Notes: generated by a model not told the origin, from the letters alone. A DNA stretch of 64,000 nt from Luteimicrobium xylanilyticum (GCF_009429125.1 NZ_CP045529.1:1674001-1738000); one strand, 5' to 3'. Positions 18,781 to 28,706 are shown, counted from the stretch's first letter. A program made the numbers and translations.

Positions 18781-20246
18781 CGGTCCTCCCGTACGACCCG
18801 GCCGGGACGCGCGTCCTCGTGGCCGGGCTCGGGGTGAGCGGGCGGGCGGCCGCCGAGGTGCTGGCCGCGCACGGGGCCGACGTCGTGACGGCCGACGCGC
18901 GCGTCGACGACGCGGACGAGCGCGAACCGGAGAGCATGAGCCTCGACGGCTTCGGGCTGGTCGTCGTCAGCCCCGGCTGGCGCCCCGACCACCCCCTGCT
19001 GGTCCGGGCGCAGGACGCTGGCATCCCGGTCTGGGGGGAGGTCGAGCTCGCCTGGCGGATGCGGGTGCCGCGCGACCACGGGGACGGCGCGGGGACGCCC
19101 GCGCCGTGGCTGGCCGTCACCGGGACGAACGGCAAGACCACGACCGTCGAGATGCTCGCGGCGATCCTCGCAGCGGCCGGACTCGACGCGCCGGCCGTCG
19201 GCAACGTCGGGGACGCGGTCGTGCGCGCCGCGACCGACCCGTCCCACGACGTCCTCGCGGTGGAGCTGTCGAGCTTCCAGCTCCACTTCACGCAGTCCCT
19301 GTCGGTGCTCGCGGGTGCCGTGCTCAACATCGCCCCGGACCACCTCGACTGGCACGGCTCGCTCGACGCCTACGCCGCGGCGAAGGGCCGGATCTACGAG
19401 CGGGCCCAGGTCGCGTGCGTCTACAACGTGTCCGACGCCCGGACCGAGCGGCTCGTGCGCGAGGCGGACGTCACCGAGGGTGCGCGCGCCGTCGGCTTCA
19501 CGCTCGGTGCTCCCGGACCGGGTCAGCTCGGCCTCGTCGAGGACGTCCTCGTGGACCGCGCGTTCCACCTGCCTGCCGACGACCCGGCGCGGACGGCCTC
19601 GGCCGCGGAGCTCGGCACGCTCGCGGACCTCGAGCACCTCGCCGGCCCCGGCGGCGCGGTCGCGCCTCACGTCGTCGCCGACGCCCTCGCCGCCGCGGCG
19701 CTCGCCCGGGCGGCCGGCGTGCCCGCACGCGCCGTGCGGGACGGGCTCCGGGCGTTCCGCCCGGGTGGGCACCGGATCGAGTCGGTCGCCACCGTCGACG
19801 GCGTCGCGTACGTCGACGACTCGAAGGCCACCAACGCGCACGCCGCGGACGCGTCGTTGGCCGCGTTCGCGCGCGGGACGGTCGTCTGGGTGGCGGGGGG
19901 CCTCGCGAAGGGCGCGACGTTCGACGAGCTGGTCCGACGGCGCGCGGACCGGCTCCGCGCCGTCGTCCTGATCGGCGTCGACGCGGCTCCGCTCGGCGAG
20001 GCGCTGGCACGACACGCGCCGGAGATCCCCGTCGTCCGGGTCGACCCCGGCGAGACTGGGACGGTGATGACCCGAGCCGTCGACGCCGCCCGCACCCTCG
20101 CCCGTCCGGGCGACACGGTGCTGCTCGCGCCCGCCTCGGCGTCGATGGACCAGTTCCGGTCCTACGCCGAGCGAGGAGAGCTGTTCGCGGCCGCGGCCCG
20201 TGCGCTCGCGCCCGGAGAGGCCGGCCGCAGGGGGTCGGTGGCATGA
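18777..20246 (+). CDS. murD: UDP-N-acetylmuramoylalanine--D-glutamate ligase MurD
   Basis: This 489-residue ligase adds D-glutamate to UDP-MurNAc-L-Ala. It has the N-terminal Rossmann motif [18 protein letters not shown]-binding [14 protein letters not shown], the ELSSFQL segment and [11 protein letters not shown], then [12 protein letters not shown] in the C-terminal domain. The GTG at 18777 overlaps the mraY stop by 4 bp. An in-frame ATG at 18765 would add four residues; neither has a clear ribosome site. Its stop overlaps ftsW. Confidence 0.95.
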   Translation: MTVLPYDPAGTRVLVAGLGVSGRAAAEVLAAHGADVVTADARVDDADEREPESMSLDGFGLVVVSPGWRPDHPLLVRAQDAGIPVWGEVELAWRMRVPRDHGDGAGTPAPWLAVTGTNGKTTTVEMLAAILAAAGLDAPAVGNVGDAVVRAATDPSHDVLAVELSSFQLHFTQSLSVLAGAVLNIAPDHLDWHGSLDAYAAAKGRIYERAQVACVYNVSDARTERLVREADVTEGARAVGFTLGAPGPGQLGLVEDVLVDRAFHLPADDPARTASAAELGTLADLEHLAGPGGAVAPHVVADALAAAALARAAGVPARAVRDGLRAFRPGGHRIESVATVDGVAYVDDSKATNAHAADASLAAFARGTVVWVAGGLAKGATFDELVRRRADRLRAVVLIGVDAAPLGEALARHAPEIPVVRVDPGETGTVMTRAVDAARTLARPGDTVLLAPASASMDQFRSYAERGELFAAAARALAPGEAGRRGSVA

Positions 20247-21682
20247 CGGGAGCGCCGGGCGTCACGCGGGCGCCGCGTGCCACCGGCGCCCGTGCCCAGG
20301 CGGTCCCCGCCGCCAAGCCGCGGGCCGCGGCACCCGGGTCGCGGGCCGCGACCCGCCCCGCGAAGGCCGCGAGCAAGGCCACGAAGCCGAACCGCTCGAC
20401 GCTCGCGACGGTGTGGGACAGCCCGCTCGCGACGTACTACCTCGTGGCCGGTGTCACCGCTACGCTGCTCGGGATCGGGCTCGTCATGGTGCTCTCGAGC
20501 TCGGCCGTCACGCAGATCGCCAAGGGCCACTCGCCGTTCGGGGTGTTCCTCCAGCAGGCGCAGTACGCGCTCATCGGGATCCCTCTCCTGCTCGTGGCCG
20601 CACGCACACCCGTCCGGATCTACAAGCGTTTCGCCTGGGTGGGCCTGCTCGGGGCGCTCGCGCTGCAGTGCCTCGTCTTCGTGCCCGGGCTCGCGCACGA
20701 GGTCGGCGGCAACAACTCCTGGGTGTACCTGGGTCCGCTGCGGTTCCAGCCTGCCGAGGTCGCGAAGCTCGCGCTGGTGGTCTGGCTCGCGACCGTCCTC
20801 GGCCGCAAGCAACGTCTGCTCGGTCAGGCGCGTCACGCGATCGTCCCGGCGGTCCCGGGCGCGTTGCTGGTGATCGGCCTCGTGCTGGTCGGCAAGGACC
20901 TGGGCACTGCCATGGTCGTCATGATGCTGGTGATCGGCGCGTTCTTCGTCGCGGGCGTCGCGCTCCGGGTGCTTGTGACGGGGGTCGGCATCGGCGGCAT
21001 CTTCGTGTGGCAGCTGTTCCTCAACGGGAACTCCAACCGTGGTGGGCGGATCTCGGTCCTGCTCAAGGGCTGCGACCCGAACGGCGCCAACGCCCAGGAG
21101 CTCTGCTACCAGACGATCCACGGGCTCCAGGCGCTGGGCTCGGGCGGCCTCACGGGCGTCGGCCTCGGGGCGAGCCGTCAGGCGTGGGGGTACCTGCCGG
21201 CGGCGTCGAACGACTTCATCTTCGCGATCATCGGTGAGGAGCTCGGGCTCCTCGGCGCGGGGCTCGTCCTGGTGCTCATCGGCCTGCTCGGGTACGCGTG
21301 CTACCGGATCGTGCGCCGACACGAGGATCCGTTCGCCAAGGTCGCCGCCGCGGCGATCGGCTGTTGGATCGTCGGGCAGGCGCTCGTCAACGTCGGTGTG
21401 GTGATCGGCGTCATCCCCGTCATCGGCGTCCCGCTCCCGCTCATCTCGGCCGGCGGCAGCGCGCTGGTCACCACGCTCATCGCGATGGGGGTCCTCCTCT
21501 CGCTCGCGCGGACGGAGCCGGGCACGGCGGACGCCCTCGCGGCCCGTCCGTCGGTCGCGCGCCGAACGCTCGGCGTCGTCGCCGGGGCAGGACGGAGAAG
21601 CCGCGGAGGGCCCGTAGCATCGGGCCGAAAGCCTCAACCAGGACGCAAGGCGCACCGTGGGCGTGAGCGGGCGGCGCGCTAG
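20243..21682 (+). CDS. ftsW: septal peptidoglycan glycosyltransferase FtsW (SEDS family)
   Basis: This 479-residue SEDS polymerase builds glycan strands at the septum together with FtsI. About ten membrane helices follow a basic, alanine-rich cytosolic N-terminus of roughly 55 residues. Family signatures are GGNNSWVYLGPLRFQPAEVAKLAL, read here in two parts, then GKDLGTAMV, YLPAASNDFIFAIIGEELG and the closing VPLPLISAGGSALVTTL. A basic tail ends the protein. The ATG overlaps the murD stop by 4 bp. A 71-bp gap separates it from murG. Confidence 0.95.
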   Translation: MTGAPGVTRAPRATGARAQAVPAAKPRAAAPGSRAATRPAKAASKATKPNRSTLATVWDSPLATYYLVAGVTATLLGIGLVMVLSSSAVTQIAKGHSPFGVFLQQAQYALIGIPLLLVAARTPVRIYKRFAWVGLLGALALQCLVFVPGLAHEVGGNNSWVYLGPLRFQPAEVAKLALVVWLATVLGRKQRLLGQARHAIVPAVPGALLVIGLVLVGKDLGTAMVVMMLVIGAFFVAGVALRVLVTGVGIGGIFVWQLFLNGNSNRGGRISVLLKGCDPNGANAQELCYQTIHGLQALGSGGLTGVGLGASRQAWGYLPAASNDFIFAIIGEELGLLGAGLVLVLIGLLGYACYRIVRRHEDPFAKVAAAAIGCWIVGQALVNVGVVIGVIPVIGVPLPLISAGGSALVTTLIAMGVLLSLARTEPGTADALAARPSVARRTLGVVAGAGRRSRGGPVASGRKPQPGRKAHRGRERAAR

Positions 21683-21753
21683 CCGCACCACCACCGCCAC
21701 CGGCCCGCCCCGTCAGAACCGTCAAGCCCGAACCAGGAAGCACCAAGGTCCTC

Positions 21754-22911
21754 GTGGTCATCACCTCCTCACCGGTCCAGTCCGTCGTCCTCGCGGGCGG
21801 CGGGACGGCCGGGCACGTCAACCCGCTGCTCTCCGTCGCGGACGAGCTGCGCCGTCGTCGGCCCGACGCGAGCATCGTCGCGCTCGGCACCCGCGAAGGG
21901 CTCGAGTCGCGGCTCGTCCCGGAACGCGGCTACCCGCTCGAGTTCCTCCCGCGCGTCCCGCTGCCGCGCCGGCCGTCCGGCGAGTGGGCCCGCCTGCCCG
22001 GGCGGCTCAAGGCGGCCGTCGACGCCGCGGGCGAGGCGATCGACCGGATCGGCGCCCAGGCGGTCGTCGGGTTCGGTGGGTACGTCTCGACGCCCGCGTA
22101 CCTCGCGGCCCGGCGACGCGGCGTGCCGGTGGTCGTGCACGAGCAGAACGCCCGGCCGGGCCTCGCGAACAAGCTCGGGGCACGCTGGGCCGCCGAGGTC
22201 GGGGTGACGTTCCCGGGGACGCCGCTCGCGGGCGCCGTCGTGACGGGTCTGCCGCTGCGCCGCGAGGTGGCGGAGCTCGTCGAACGACTGGGCCACGACC
22301 GCGCTGGCACGCGGGCGGCGGCCACCGCGGCCCTCGGCCTCGACCCGGCGCTGCCCACGCTCCTCGTGACCGGGGGCTCGCTGGGCGCGCAGAGCCTCAA
22401 CACGGCCGTGTCCGGGGCGGCGCGCGAGCTGCTCGACGGCGGCGTGCAGGTGCTGCACCTCACCGGCACCGGCAAGGCGGAGCCTGTGCTCGGCGCGCTC
22501 GCGGGCCTCGCGGGCACCGAGCGGTACCACGCGCTCGAGTACCTCGGTGAGATGCATCTCGCGTACGCGGTCGCAGACCTCGTGCTGTGCCGGTCGGGTG
22601 CCGGGACCGTCAGCGAGCTCGCGGCGCTCGGGATCCCCGCGGTCTACGTCCCGCTGCCGATCGGCAACGGCGAGCAGCGGCTCAACGCGGCGCCCGTGGT
22701 CGACGCGGGCGGCGGCCTGCTCGTCCCCGACGCCGAGCTCACCCCGGCGTGGGTCGCGCGCGACGTCCCGGGCCTGCTGTCCGACGGCGGCCGGCTCGGC
22801 GGCATGGCGCAGGCCGCCGCGACCGCGGGCGTGCGCGACGGCGCGGCGCGGGTCGCGGACCTCGTCGAGCGCGCGGCCCGCCGCGCGGCGCCGAGCGGGG
22901 CGACGGCGTGA
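21754..22911 (+). CDS. murG: UDP-N-acetylglucosamine transferase MurG
   Basis: This 385-residue GT-B glycosyltransferase converts lipid I to lipid II at the inner membrane face. The N-terminal glycine loop GGGTAGHVNPLLSVADELR, the central HEQNARPGLANKL and the C-terminal donor-site CRSGAGTVSELAALG are all present. The start is a GTG with an AAGG 7 nt upstream. It overlaps murC by 4 bp at the 3' end. Confidence 0.96.
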   Translation: MVITSSPVQSVVLAGGGTAGHVNPLLSVADELRRRRPDASIVALGTREGLESRLVPERGYPLEFLPRVPLPRRPSGEWARLPGRLKAAVDAAGEAIDRIGAQAVVGFGGYVSTPAYLAARRRGVPVVVHEQNARPGLANKLGARWAAEVGVTFPGTPLAGAVVTGLPLRREVAELVERLGHDRAGTRAAATAALGLDPALPTLLVTGGSLGAQSLNTAVSGAARELLDGGVQVLHLTGTGKAEPVLGALAGLAGTERYHALEYLGEMHLAYAVADLVLCRSGAGTVSELAALGIPAVYVPLPIGNGEQRLNAAPVVDAGGGLLVPDAELTPAWVARDVPGLLSDGGRLGGMAQAAATAGVRDGAARVADLVERAARRAAPSGATA

Positions 22912-24377
22912 GCGCCGCCGACCGGTACGACGCCACGCCGGACCTCGAGGAGCTGGGGCCGACCCACCTGGTCGGCATCGGCGGCGCGGGCATGTCCGTC
23001 GTCGCCGAGCTGCTCGCGGCGCGCGGCGTCCCGGTCCAGGGCTCGGACGCACGGGACAGCGCGGTCGTGGCGCGGCTGCGCGAGGCCGGCGTCCCGGTGA
23101 CGGTCGGGCACGACGCCGCAGCCGTCGGCGACGCCCGGACCGTGGTGCTGTCGAGCGCGGTCCGGGACGACAACCCGGAGCTCGTCGCGGCTCGCGCGCT
23201 GGGGCTGCGCGTGCTGCACCGGTCCCAGGCCCTCGCCGCGCTCATGGTGGGGCGCCGCGGGGTCGCGGTCGCGGGCGCCCACGGCAAGACGACCACGTCC
23301 GCCATGGTGGCCACGATCCTGCGCGAGCTGGGCGAGGACCCGTCGTTCGCCGTCGGCGGCAGCGTCCTGACCGACGACGGCGCGCTTCCCGGCGGGCATC
23401 TCGGTCGGGGCGACGTGCTGGTCGCCGAGGCGGACGAGTCGGACGGCTCGTTCCTCGCGTACGCGCCGACCGTGGCGCTCGTGACGAACGTCGAGCCCGA
23501 CCACCTCGACCACTACGGCACGCGCGAGGCCTTCGACGACGCGTTCGTGGCGTTCGCAGCCCGCGTGGTGCCGGGCGGGGCGCTCGTGGCGTGCGCGGAC
23601 GACCCGGGCTCGGCGTCGCTCGCAGCGCGGCACCGGGCAGGTGGCGGGACGGCCTGGACGTACGGGACGGACCCGACGAGCGACCTCGTCGTCGAGGACG
23701 TGCGCACGGCTGCCGGCGCCACCGCGACGCTCCGCGTGCGCGCCTCGGGGCTGGGCGGGAGCCCGGAGCTCGTCGACGGCGCGGCCGCGCGGCTCGTGCT
23801 GCGCGTGCCCGGCGCCCACAACGTGCTGAACGCCGCCGGCGCCGTGCTCGCTGCCGTCGCGCTCGGCGCCCCGTTCGAGGGCGCCGCCGCTGCCGCCGAG
23901 GCCTTCCGCGGGACCGGACGCCGCTTCGAGGCGCGCGGCGAGGCGGACGGCGTGCGCGTCGTCGACGACTACGCCCACCACCCCACCGAGATCACCGCCC
24001 TGCTGACGGCCGCGCGCGACGTGGTGGGCGACGGGCGGATCGTCGTGCTGTTCCAGCCCCACCTGTACTCGCGGACCCGCACGTTCGCCCGCGCGTTCGC
24101 GGACGCGCTCGCGCTCGCGGACGAGGTCGTCGTGACGGGCGTGTACGCGGCCCGCGAGGATCCCGACCCCACGACGACGGCCCGCTCCATCACCGACCTC
24201 CTCCCGGAGACCCGGTCCGGCGCTGCGCCGCACGCGGTGGAGGACCGGGTCGCGGCGGCACACGCCGCGGCGGCGCTGGCCCGTCCCGGAGACCTCGTGC
24301 TCACCGTCGGCGCGGGCGACGTCACCGAGCTCGGCCCGGTCGTCCTCGACGCGCTGCGCGGCCGGGTGGGGGAGTAG
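22908..24377 (+). CDS. murC: UDP-N-acetylmuramate--L-alanine ligase MurC
   Basis: This 489-residue enzyme attaches the first stem-peptide residue to UDP-MurNAc. Its features are HLVGIGGAGMSVVAELL at the N-terminus, the ATP loop GAHGKTTTSAM, EADESDGSF, VEPDHLDHYGT and, in the C-terminal domain, VDDYAHHPTEI. All are canonical. The GTG overlaps the murG stop by 4 bp, and ftsQ starts 3 nt after its stop codon. Confidence 0.96.
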   Translation: MSAADRYDATPDLEELGPTHLVGIGGAGMSVVAELLAARGVPVQGSDARDSAVVARLREAGVPVTVGHDAAAVGDARTVVLSSAVRDDNPELVAARALGLRVLHRSQALAALMVGRRGVAVAGAHGKTTTSAMVATILRELGEDPSFAVGGSVLTDDGALPGGHLGRGDVLVAEADESDGSFLAYAPTVALVTNVEPDHLDHYGTREAFDDAFVAFAARVVPGGALVACADDPGSASLAARHRAGGGTAWTYGTDPTSDLVVEDVRTAAGATATLRVRASGLGGSPELVDGAAARLVLRVPGAHNVLNAAGAVLAAVALGAPFEGAAAAAEAFRGTGRRFEARGEADGVRVVDDYAHHPTEITALLTAARDVVGDGRIVVLFQPHLYSRTRTFARAFADALALADEVVVTGVYAAREDPDPTTTARSITDLLPETRSGAAPHAVEDRVAAAHAAAALARPGDLVLTVGAGDVTELGPVVLDALRGRVGE

Positions 24378-24380
24378 CCC

Positions 24381-25391
24381 GTGCCGTCGCGTCCGCCGTC
24401 CCGACCGTCCCGCCCGCGGCCCGCGCCGCTGCGGGACCGTGGTCGTCCCCCGGGCCCGGACCCGGTCGAGCCGGCAGCGCGCGACGACGAGCAGCGGAGC
24501 GCTCCGCCGACCGCGCCGACGCCCTCGCCGGGCCGGCGGGCGCCGGCGACGTCGTCCGTCCCGGTCCGACGCGAACCGCCGAGCGCGCCGGACCGGGCGC
24601 GGCGCGACCCGCCGAGCGCGCCCGTCCCGGCGGTCGGGGGGCGCGGCGCCGTCGTCTCGACCGGCATGGTCGACCGGCTGGCCGAGCGCGCGGCGATGCG
24701 TCGGCACCGGCGGTGGCGCCGGCTCGCCTGGACGCTGCTCGTCCTCGTGCTCGTCGGTGCGCTCGCCTGGCTCGCGTTCTTCTCGCCGGTGCTCGCGACG
24801 CGTGCCGACGACGTCCGCGTCGTCGGAGCGGGCAGCCTCGTGGACACGTCCGAGGTCGAGCGGATCGCGGCGGAGGCGGACGGCGTCCCGTTGCCGCGCC
24901 TCGACACGGTCTCGCTGCGCACGCGGATGCTCGACGTGCGCGGCGTCAAGGACGTGGCGATCGTGCGCGACTGGCCGCACGGTTTGACGGTGCGGGTGAC
25001 GCCGCGCGAGCCCGTCGCGGCGGTGCCGGAGCAGAACCGGTACGCGCTGCTCGACACGGACGGCGTGCGGGTCGCGACGGTCACGAAGGCGCCGAAGGGC
25101 GTGCCGGTCGTGACCGTGCCGGTCGACGGCGCCGACCACCATGCCCTCGACGCGGTCCTGGCCGTTCTCGGGGCGCTGCCCGAGAAGCTCTCGGCACAGG
25201 TCACGGCCGTCGAGGCGGCCACGCAGGACACCGTCGAGCTGACCCTCAAGGGCGGGGCCCGGGTGGTCTGGGGCAGCGCGCAGGACTCGGCCCTCAAGGT
25301 CCGGGTGCTCGAGGCGCTGAGGGCGGCGAAGCAGACGAGGGACGCGCACGTGTTCGACGTCTCGGCGCCCACGTTGCCGGTGACCCGGTGA
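24381..25391 (+). CDS. ftsQ: cell division protein FtsQ
   Basis: This 336-residue bitopic divisome protein has a cytosolic N-terminus of about 110 residues that is rich in Pro, Arg and Ser. A single membrane helix follows (RLAWTLLVLVLVGALAWLAFF), then a POTRA domain starting at ADDVRVVGAGSLVDTSEV and a FtsQ beta domain with VRVTPREPVAAVP. FtsQ recruits FtsL and FtsB. The start is a GTG with GGGGGAG upstream. There is no ddl or ftsA around it, as is usual in actinobacteria. Confidence 0.92.
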   Translation: MPSRPPSRPSRPRPAPLRDRGRPPGPDPVEPAARDDEQRSAPPTAPTPSPGRRAPATSSVPVRREPPSAPDRARRDPPSAPVPAVGGRGAVVSTGMVDRLAERAAMRRHRRWRRLAWTLLVLVLVGALAWLAFFSPVLATRADDVRVVGAGSLVDTSEVERIAAEADGVPLPRLDTVSLRTRMLDVRGVKDVAIVRDWPHGLTVRVTPREPVAAVPEQNRYALLDTDGVRVATVTKAPKGVPVVTVPVDGADHHALDAVLAVLGALPEKLSAQVTAVEAATQDTVELTLKGGARVVWGSAQDSALKVRVLEALRAAKQTRDAHVFDVSAPTLPVTR

Positions 25392-25512
25392 GCGTCGGGC
25401 ACCCCGCCGGACGGGTGGTTCGGCACGGATCTCGCGACACGCGCGGGCGGGTCGTTGCCGACGCAGCCCGCGCCCCCTACGTTCGCAGCAAGACGAGGAT
25501 GACATAACTCTA

Positions 25513-25539
25513 ACCCTCAACTTGAGGGTGAAGGTTGAG
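25513..25539. promoter_or_regulatory. palindrome plus extra half-site upstream of ftsZ
   Basis: ACCCTCAA (25513-25520), one centre base, then TTGAGGGT (25522-25529) is a perfect 8-1-8 inverted repeat. Another GTTGAG half-site follows at 25534-25539. It lies 75 bp before the ftsZ start codon in an AT-richer patch and looks like a protein operator. The cognate regulator is not evident. Confidence 0.55.
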
Positions 25540-25603
25540 ACCCGGGCCACGGCGCGGGGGCAGCGACCGCACGACACCACACGCAAGGATCGAGAGGCAC
25601 ACC

Positions 25604-26908
25604 GTGGCAACTCCGCAGAACTACCTGGCAGTCATCAAGGTGGTCGGCATCGGCGGTGGCGGCGTCAACGCCGTGAACCGGATGATCGAGGTCGGTCTCA
25701 AGGGTGTCGAGTTCATCGCGATCAACACCGACGCGCAGGCCCTGCTCATGTCCGACGCCGACGTCAAGCTCGACGTCGGCCGCGAGCTCACGCGCGGGCT
25801 GGGCGCCGGCGCCGACCCCGAGGTCGGGCGCAAGGCGGCCGAGGACCACCAGGACGAGATCGAGGACGTCCTGCGGGGCGCCGACATGGTCTTCGTCACC
25901 GCGGGCGAGGGCGGCGGGACGGGCACGGGCGGCGCGCCCGTCGTGGCCCGCATCGCGCGGTCGCTCGGCGCGCTCACCGTGGGCGTCGTGACGCGGCCCT
26001 TCACCTTCGAGGGGCGCCGCCGCTCGGTCCAGGCCGACCAGGGCATCGACACGCTGCGCAGCGAGGTCGACACGCTCATCGTCATCCCGAACGACCGGCT
26101 GCTGTCCATGTCGGACCGCGCGGTGACCGCGCTGCAGGCGTTCCACTCGGCCGACCAGGTGCTGCTCTCCGGTGTCCAGGGCATCACCGACCTCATCACC
26201 ACCCCGGGTCTGATCAACCTCGACTTCGCCGACGTGAAGTCCGTCATGCAGGGCGCGGGCAGCGCGCTCATGGGGATCGGCTCGGCGCGCGGCGAGGACC
26301 GCGCGGTCCAGGCCGCCGAGTTTGCGATCTCCTCGCCGCTGCTCGAGGCCAGCATCGACGGCGCCCACGGCGTGCTGCTGTCCATCCAGGGCGGATCCGA
26401 CCTCGGGCTGTTCGAGATCAACGAGGCCGCGCGCCTCGTGCACGAGGCGGCGCACCCCGAGGCGAACATCATCTTCGGTGCCGTGATCGACGACGCCCTC
26501 GGCGACGAGGTGCGGGTGACCGTGATCGCGGCCGGGTTCGACGGCGGCGGCCCGCAGACGCGCAAGGAGGGGCAGGCGCTCGGCCAGGTCCAGGGTGCGG
26601 TGTCGGGCGCGGTGCCTCAGGTCCCGTCGGTCCCGGTGCTCGGCTCGTCGTCCGCCGCCGCTCCTGCGGCCTCCGCACCGTCGACGTCCGCGGCGACGCC
26701 GCGGCCGCTCGTCCCGCAGCCGGCACAGGCCGGAGCCGCCCGTCCGCTCGTCCCGCTCGACGCGGACGACGCCGAGGACGACGCCGCCGTGATCGTCGAG
26801 ACCGAGACCACGGCGTCGAGCTCTCCGGTCTCGGTGCCGCGCCTGGTCGAGGAGGAGCCGCTGCGCCGCGCCGTCGACGAGCTCGACGTGCCGGACTTCC
26901 TCAAGTAG
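25604..26908 (+). CDS. ftsZ: cell division protein FtsZ
   Basis: This 434-residue tubulin homologue polymerises into the Z-ring. It begins [18 protein letters not shown] with the N-terminal nucleotide loop. The tubulin signature [13 protein letters not shown] is near residue 105, and [11 protein letters not shown] marks the T7 loop region. A disordered linker of about 100 residues leads to the C-terminal peptide LDVPDFLK, which binds partners such as SepF. I use the GTG at 25604 because GAGAGG precedes it and conservation begins there. A frame extending upstream to 25535 is unlikely to be translated. The stop overlaps pgeF by one base. Confidence 0.97.
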   Translation: MATPQNYLAVIKVVGIGGGGVNAVNRMIEVGLKGVEFIAINTDAQALLMSDADVKLDVGRELTRGLGAGADPEVGRKAAEDHQDEIEDVLRGADMVFVTAGEGGGTGTGGAPVVARIARSLGALTVGVVTRPFTFEGRRRSVQADQGIDTLRSEVDTLIVIPNDRLLSMSDRAVTALQAFHSADQVLLSGVQGITDLITTPGLINLDFADVKSVMQGAGSALMGIGSARGEDRAVQAAEFAISSPLLEASIDGAHGVLLSIQGGSDLGLFEINEAARLVHEAAHPEANIIFGAVIDDALGDEVRVTVIAAGFDGGGPQTRKEGQALGQVQGAVSGAVPQVPSVPVLGSSSAAAPAASAPSTSAATPRPLVPQPAQAGAARPLVPLDADDAEDDAAVIVETETTASSSPVSVPRLVEEEPLRRAVDELDVPDFLK

Positions 26909-27744
26909 TGGGGCACGACCCGGGCACGGGCGGCCGCGTCGGTGCGACGCGGCCGCCCGTACCGCTGCTCGAGGTGGATCTCGGGCCGGGTGTCCGGGCG
27001 GGGTTCACGACGCGCACCGGCGGGCTGTCCCCGGCGCCCTGGGCGAGTCTCGACCTCGGGCTGGGCGTCGGCGACGACCCGGACCGCGTCCGCGCCAACC
27101 GTGCCGCGGTGTCCGCGACCGTCGGGACGCCCGTGAGCTTCATGACACAGGTACACGGCCGCGGGGTGATCGTCGTCGAGCGCGCTCCCGACGACGAGGC
27201 GCCCGCGCGCGACTCGGTCGGCGAGGCCGACGCGCTCGTCAGCGCCGACGGGCACGCGCTCGCCGTGCTCGTGGCCGACTGCGTGCCGGTGCTCCTGGCC
27301 GACCCCGAGCGCGGCGTCGTGGGCTGCGCGCACGCGGGCCGGCGCGGCGTCGAGCTGGACGTCGTCGGTGCCGCCGTCGACGCGCTCGTCGACCGGGGCG
27401 CGCGGCGCGGGTCGCTGCGCGCCGTCGTCGGGCCGAGCGTGTGCGGCGCGTGCTACGAGGTCCCGGAGCAGATGCGCGAGGACGTCGCGGCGGGCGTCCC
27501 GGCCACCTGGGCGCAGACCCGCGCCGGGACGCCCGCGCTCGACCTGCCCGCCGGCGTCGCCGCCCAGCTCGCCGCCGCCGGGGTGGGTCGCGTCGAGGTC
27601 CTCGGGATCTGCACGCTCGAGGACGAGCGGTTCTACTCCCACCGGCGCGACGGGCGCCGGACGCCCACGGGGCGGTTCGCGGGCGTCGTCGTGCACCGAC
27701 ACGCCGGGCGTGTCGCTGCACGGCTGTCGCGCGGGCTGGGCTAG
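26908..27744 (+). CDS. pgeF: peptidoglycan editing factor PgeF / multicopper polyphenol oxidase-like (YfiH, laccase domain)
   Basis: This 278-residue protein has the Cu/Zn YfiH-type fold, assigned in other bacteria to purine nucleoside phosphorolysis and to removal of mis-incorporated residues from UDP-MurNAc peptides. The metal ligands lie in CAHAGRRGVELD (His), GPSVCGACYEV (Cys) and ICTLEDERFYSHRRDG (His). The GTG start shares a base with the ftsZ stop (TAGTG), so it is co-translated. The pyridoxal-phosphate protein YggS, often found next, is absent. Confidence 0.88.
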   Translation: MGHDPGTGGRVGATRPPVPLLEVDLGPGVRAGFTTRTGGLSPAPWASLDLGLGVGDDPDRVRANRAAVSATVGTPVSFMTQVHGRGVIVVERAPDDEAPARDSVGEADALVSADGHALAVLVADCVPVLLADPERGVVGCAHAGRRGVELDVVGAAVDALVDRGARRGSLRAVVGPSVCGACYEVPEQMREDVAAGVPATWAQTRAGTPALDLPAGVAAQLAAAGVGRVEVLGICTLEDERFYSHRRDGRRTPTGRFAGVVVHRHAGRVAARLSRGLG

Positions 27745-27747
27745 CGT
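27742..27747 (+). promoter_or_regulatory. candidate -10 element for sepF
   Basis: TAGCGT overlaps the pgeF stop codon. A start about 7 nt downstream would give a short leader carrying the GGGGGAGGAG ribosome site of sepF. No good -35 is visible. Confidence 0.35.
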
Positions 27748-27789
27748 GAATCACACGACGGTCGTTCGACCGGGGGAGGAGCTCAGGCC

Positions 27790-28290
27790 ATGGCTGGAAC
27801 GCTGCGCAAGACCATGCTGTACCTGGGGCTCGCCGACGACCGCGGCGAGGCCGAGGAGCAGGAGTACATGGACGACTACGACGACGCCGACGGTGGCGTG
27901 GGGGAGGACTTCGCACCCGTGACCCCGATCGGACGGGCGCCCGCGTACTCGCCGGTGCGCGAGGTCCGGGAGTCTCGCCCGACGACGTCGCAGGGCGTCG
28001 ACCTCAGGCGGATCGTCACGGTGCACCCGCGCTCGTACAACGACGCGCTCGTCATCGGCGACGCGTTCCGTGCGGGCACCCCCGTGATCATCAACCTGTC
28101 GGACATGGACGACGCGGACGCCAAGCGGCTCGTCGACTTCTCCGCCGGCCTGACGTTCGGTCTGCACGGTGCGATCGAGCGGGTCACCAACAAGGTGTTC
28201 CTGCTGTCGCCCGAGCACGTCGAGGTCACCGGCGAGGAGCGTGCCGCCGCGGGCCAGCCTCGCGGTGCCGGCATCTACAACCAGAGCTGA
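27790..28290 (+). CDS. sepF: cell division protein SepF
   Basis: This 166-residue Z-ring anchor starts with the amphipathic membrane-targeting helix AGTLRKTMLYLGL. An acidic linker follows, then the conserved DUF552 core VTVHPRSYNDALVIGDAFR, VIINLSDMDDADAKRLVDFSAGL and NKVFLLSPEHVEV. In actinobacteria lacking FtsA, SepF tethers FtsZ to the membrane. GGGGGAGGAG precedes the ATG. Confidence 0.96.
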   Translation: MAGTLRKTMLYLGLADDRGEAEEQEYMDDYDDADGGVGEDFAPVTPIGRAPAYSPVREVRESRPTTSQGVDLRRIVTVHPRSYNDALVIGDAFRAGTPVIINLSDMDDADAKRLVDFSAGLTFGLHGAIERVTNKVFLLSPEHVEVTGEERAAAGQPRGAGIYNQS

Positions 28291-28347
28291 TCGCGTGAGC
28301 GTGAGCCGCGCACGCGCCGAGGGCGCGGGAGATGGCACAGTTCAGCC

Positions 28348-28635
28348 GTGGTGATCTTCTCCGTCATCGGCATCCTGCTCTTCGTCTACCTGCTGCTCCT
28401 GATCGGGCGCCTGATCCTCGACTGGGTCCAGGTGTTCGCCCGGGACTGGCGACCACGCGGCGTCGTGCTCGTGGTGGCCGAGGCCGTGTACACGGTCACG
28501 GACCCACCGCTGCGGCTGCTGCGGCGCATCATCCCGCCGATCCGGCTGGGCTCCGTCCAGCTCGACCTCGGCTACATCATCCTGTTCTTCGTCGTGTCGT
28601 TCCTGTGGCGGCTCTTCACCAGCCTGGGGCGCTGA
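28348..28635 (+). CDS. YggT family membrane protein
   Basis: This 95-residue protein has two membrane segments flanking a conserved middle: a first helix (IFSVIGILLFVYLLLLIGRLIL), then VYTVTDPPLRLLRRIIPPIR, typical of YggT, and a second helix (YIILFFVVSFLWRLF). The family lies beside sepF and divIVA in many Gram-positives; its role is unknown but is linked to division and osmotic stress. The GTG has no ribosome site; CACAGT lies 6 nt before it. Confidence 0.88.
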   Translation: MVIFSVIGILLFVYLLLLIGRLILDWVQVFARDWRPRGVVLVVAEAVYTVTDPPLRLLRRIIPPIRLGSVQLDLGYIILFFVVSFLWRLFTSLGR

Positions 28636-28706
28636 CGCGCCCTCGGGCCGTGGGTGCCGCGTCGGACCGGGCACGGCCTCTTTGGCGGTCCCCGGCCTGA
28701 CTCCGC

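Noticed and set aside
25436-25577. Two GACAC sequences before ftsZ as WhiA sites
   Set aside because: Five-base motifs are expected by chance and no WhiA gene or spacing pattern supports them here.
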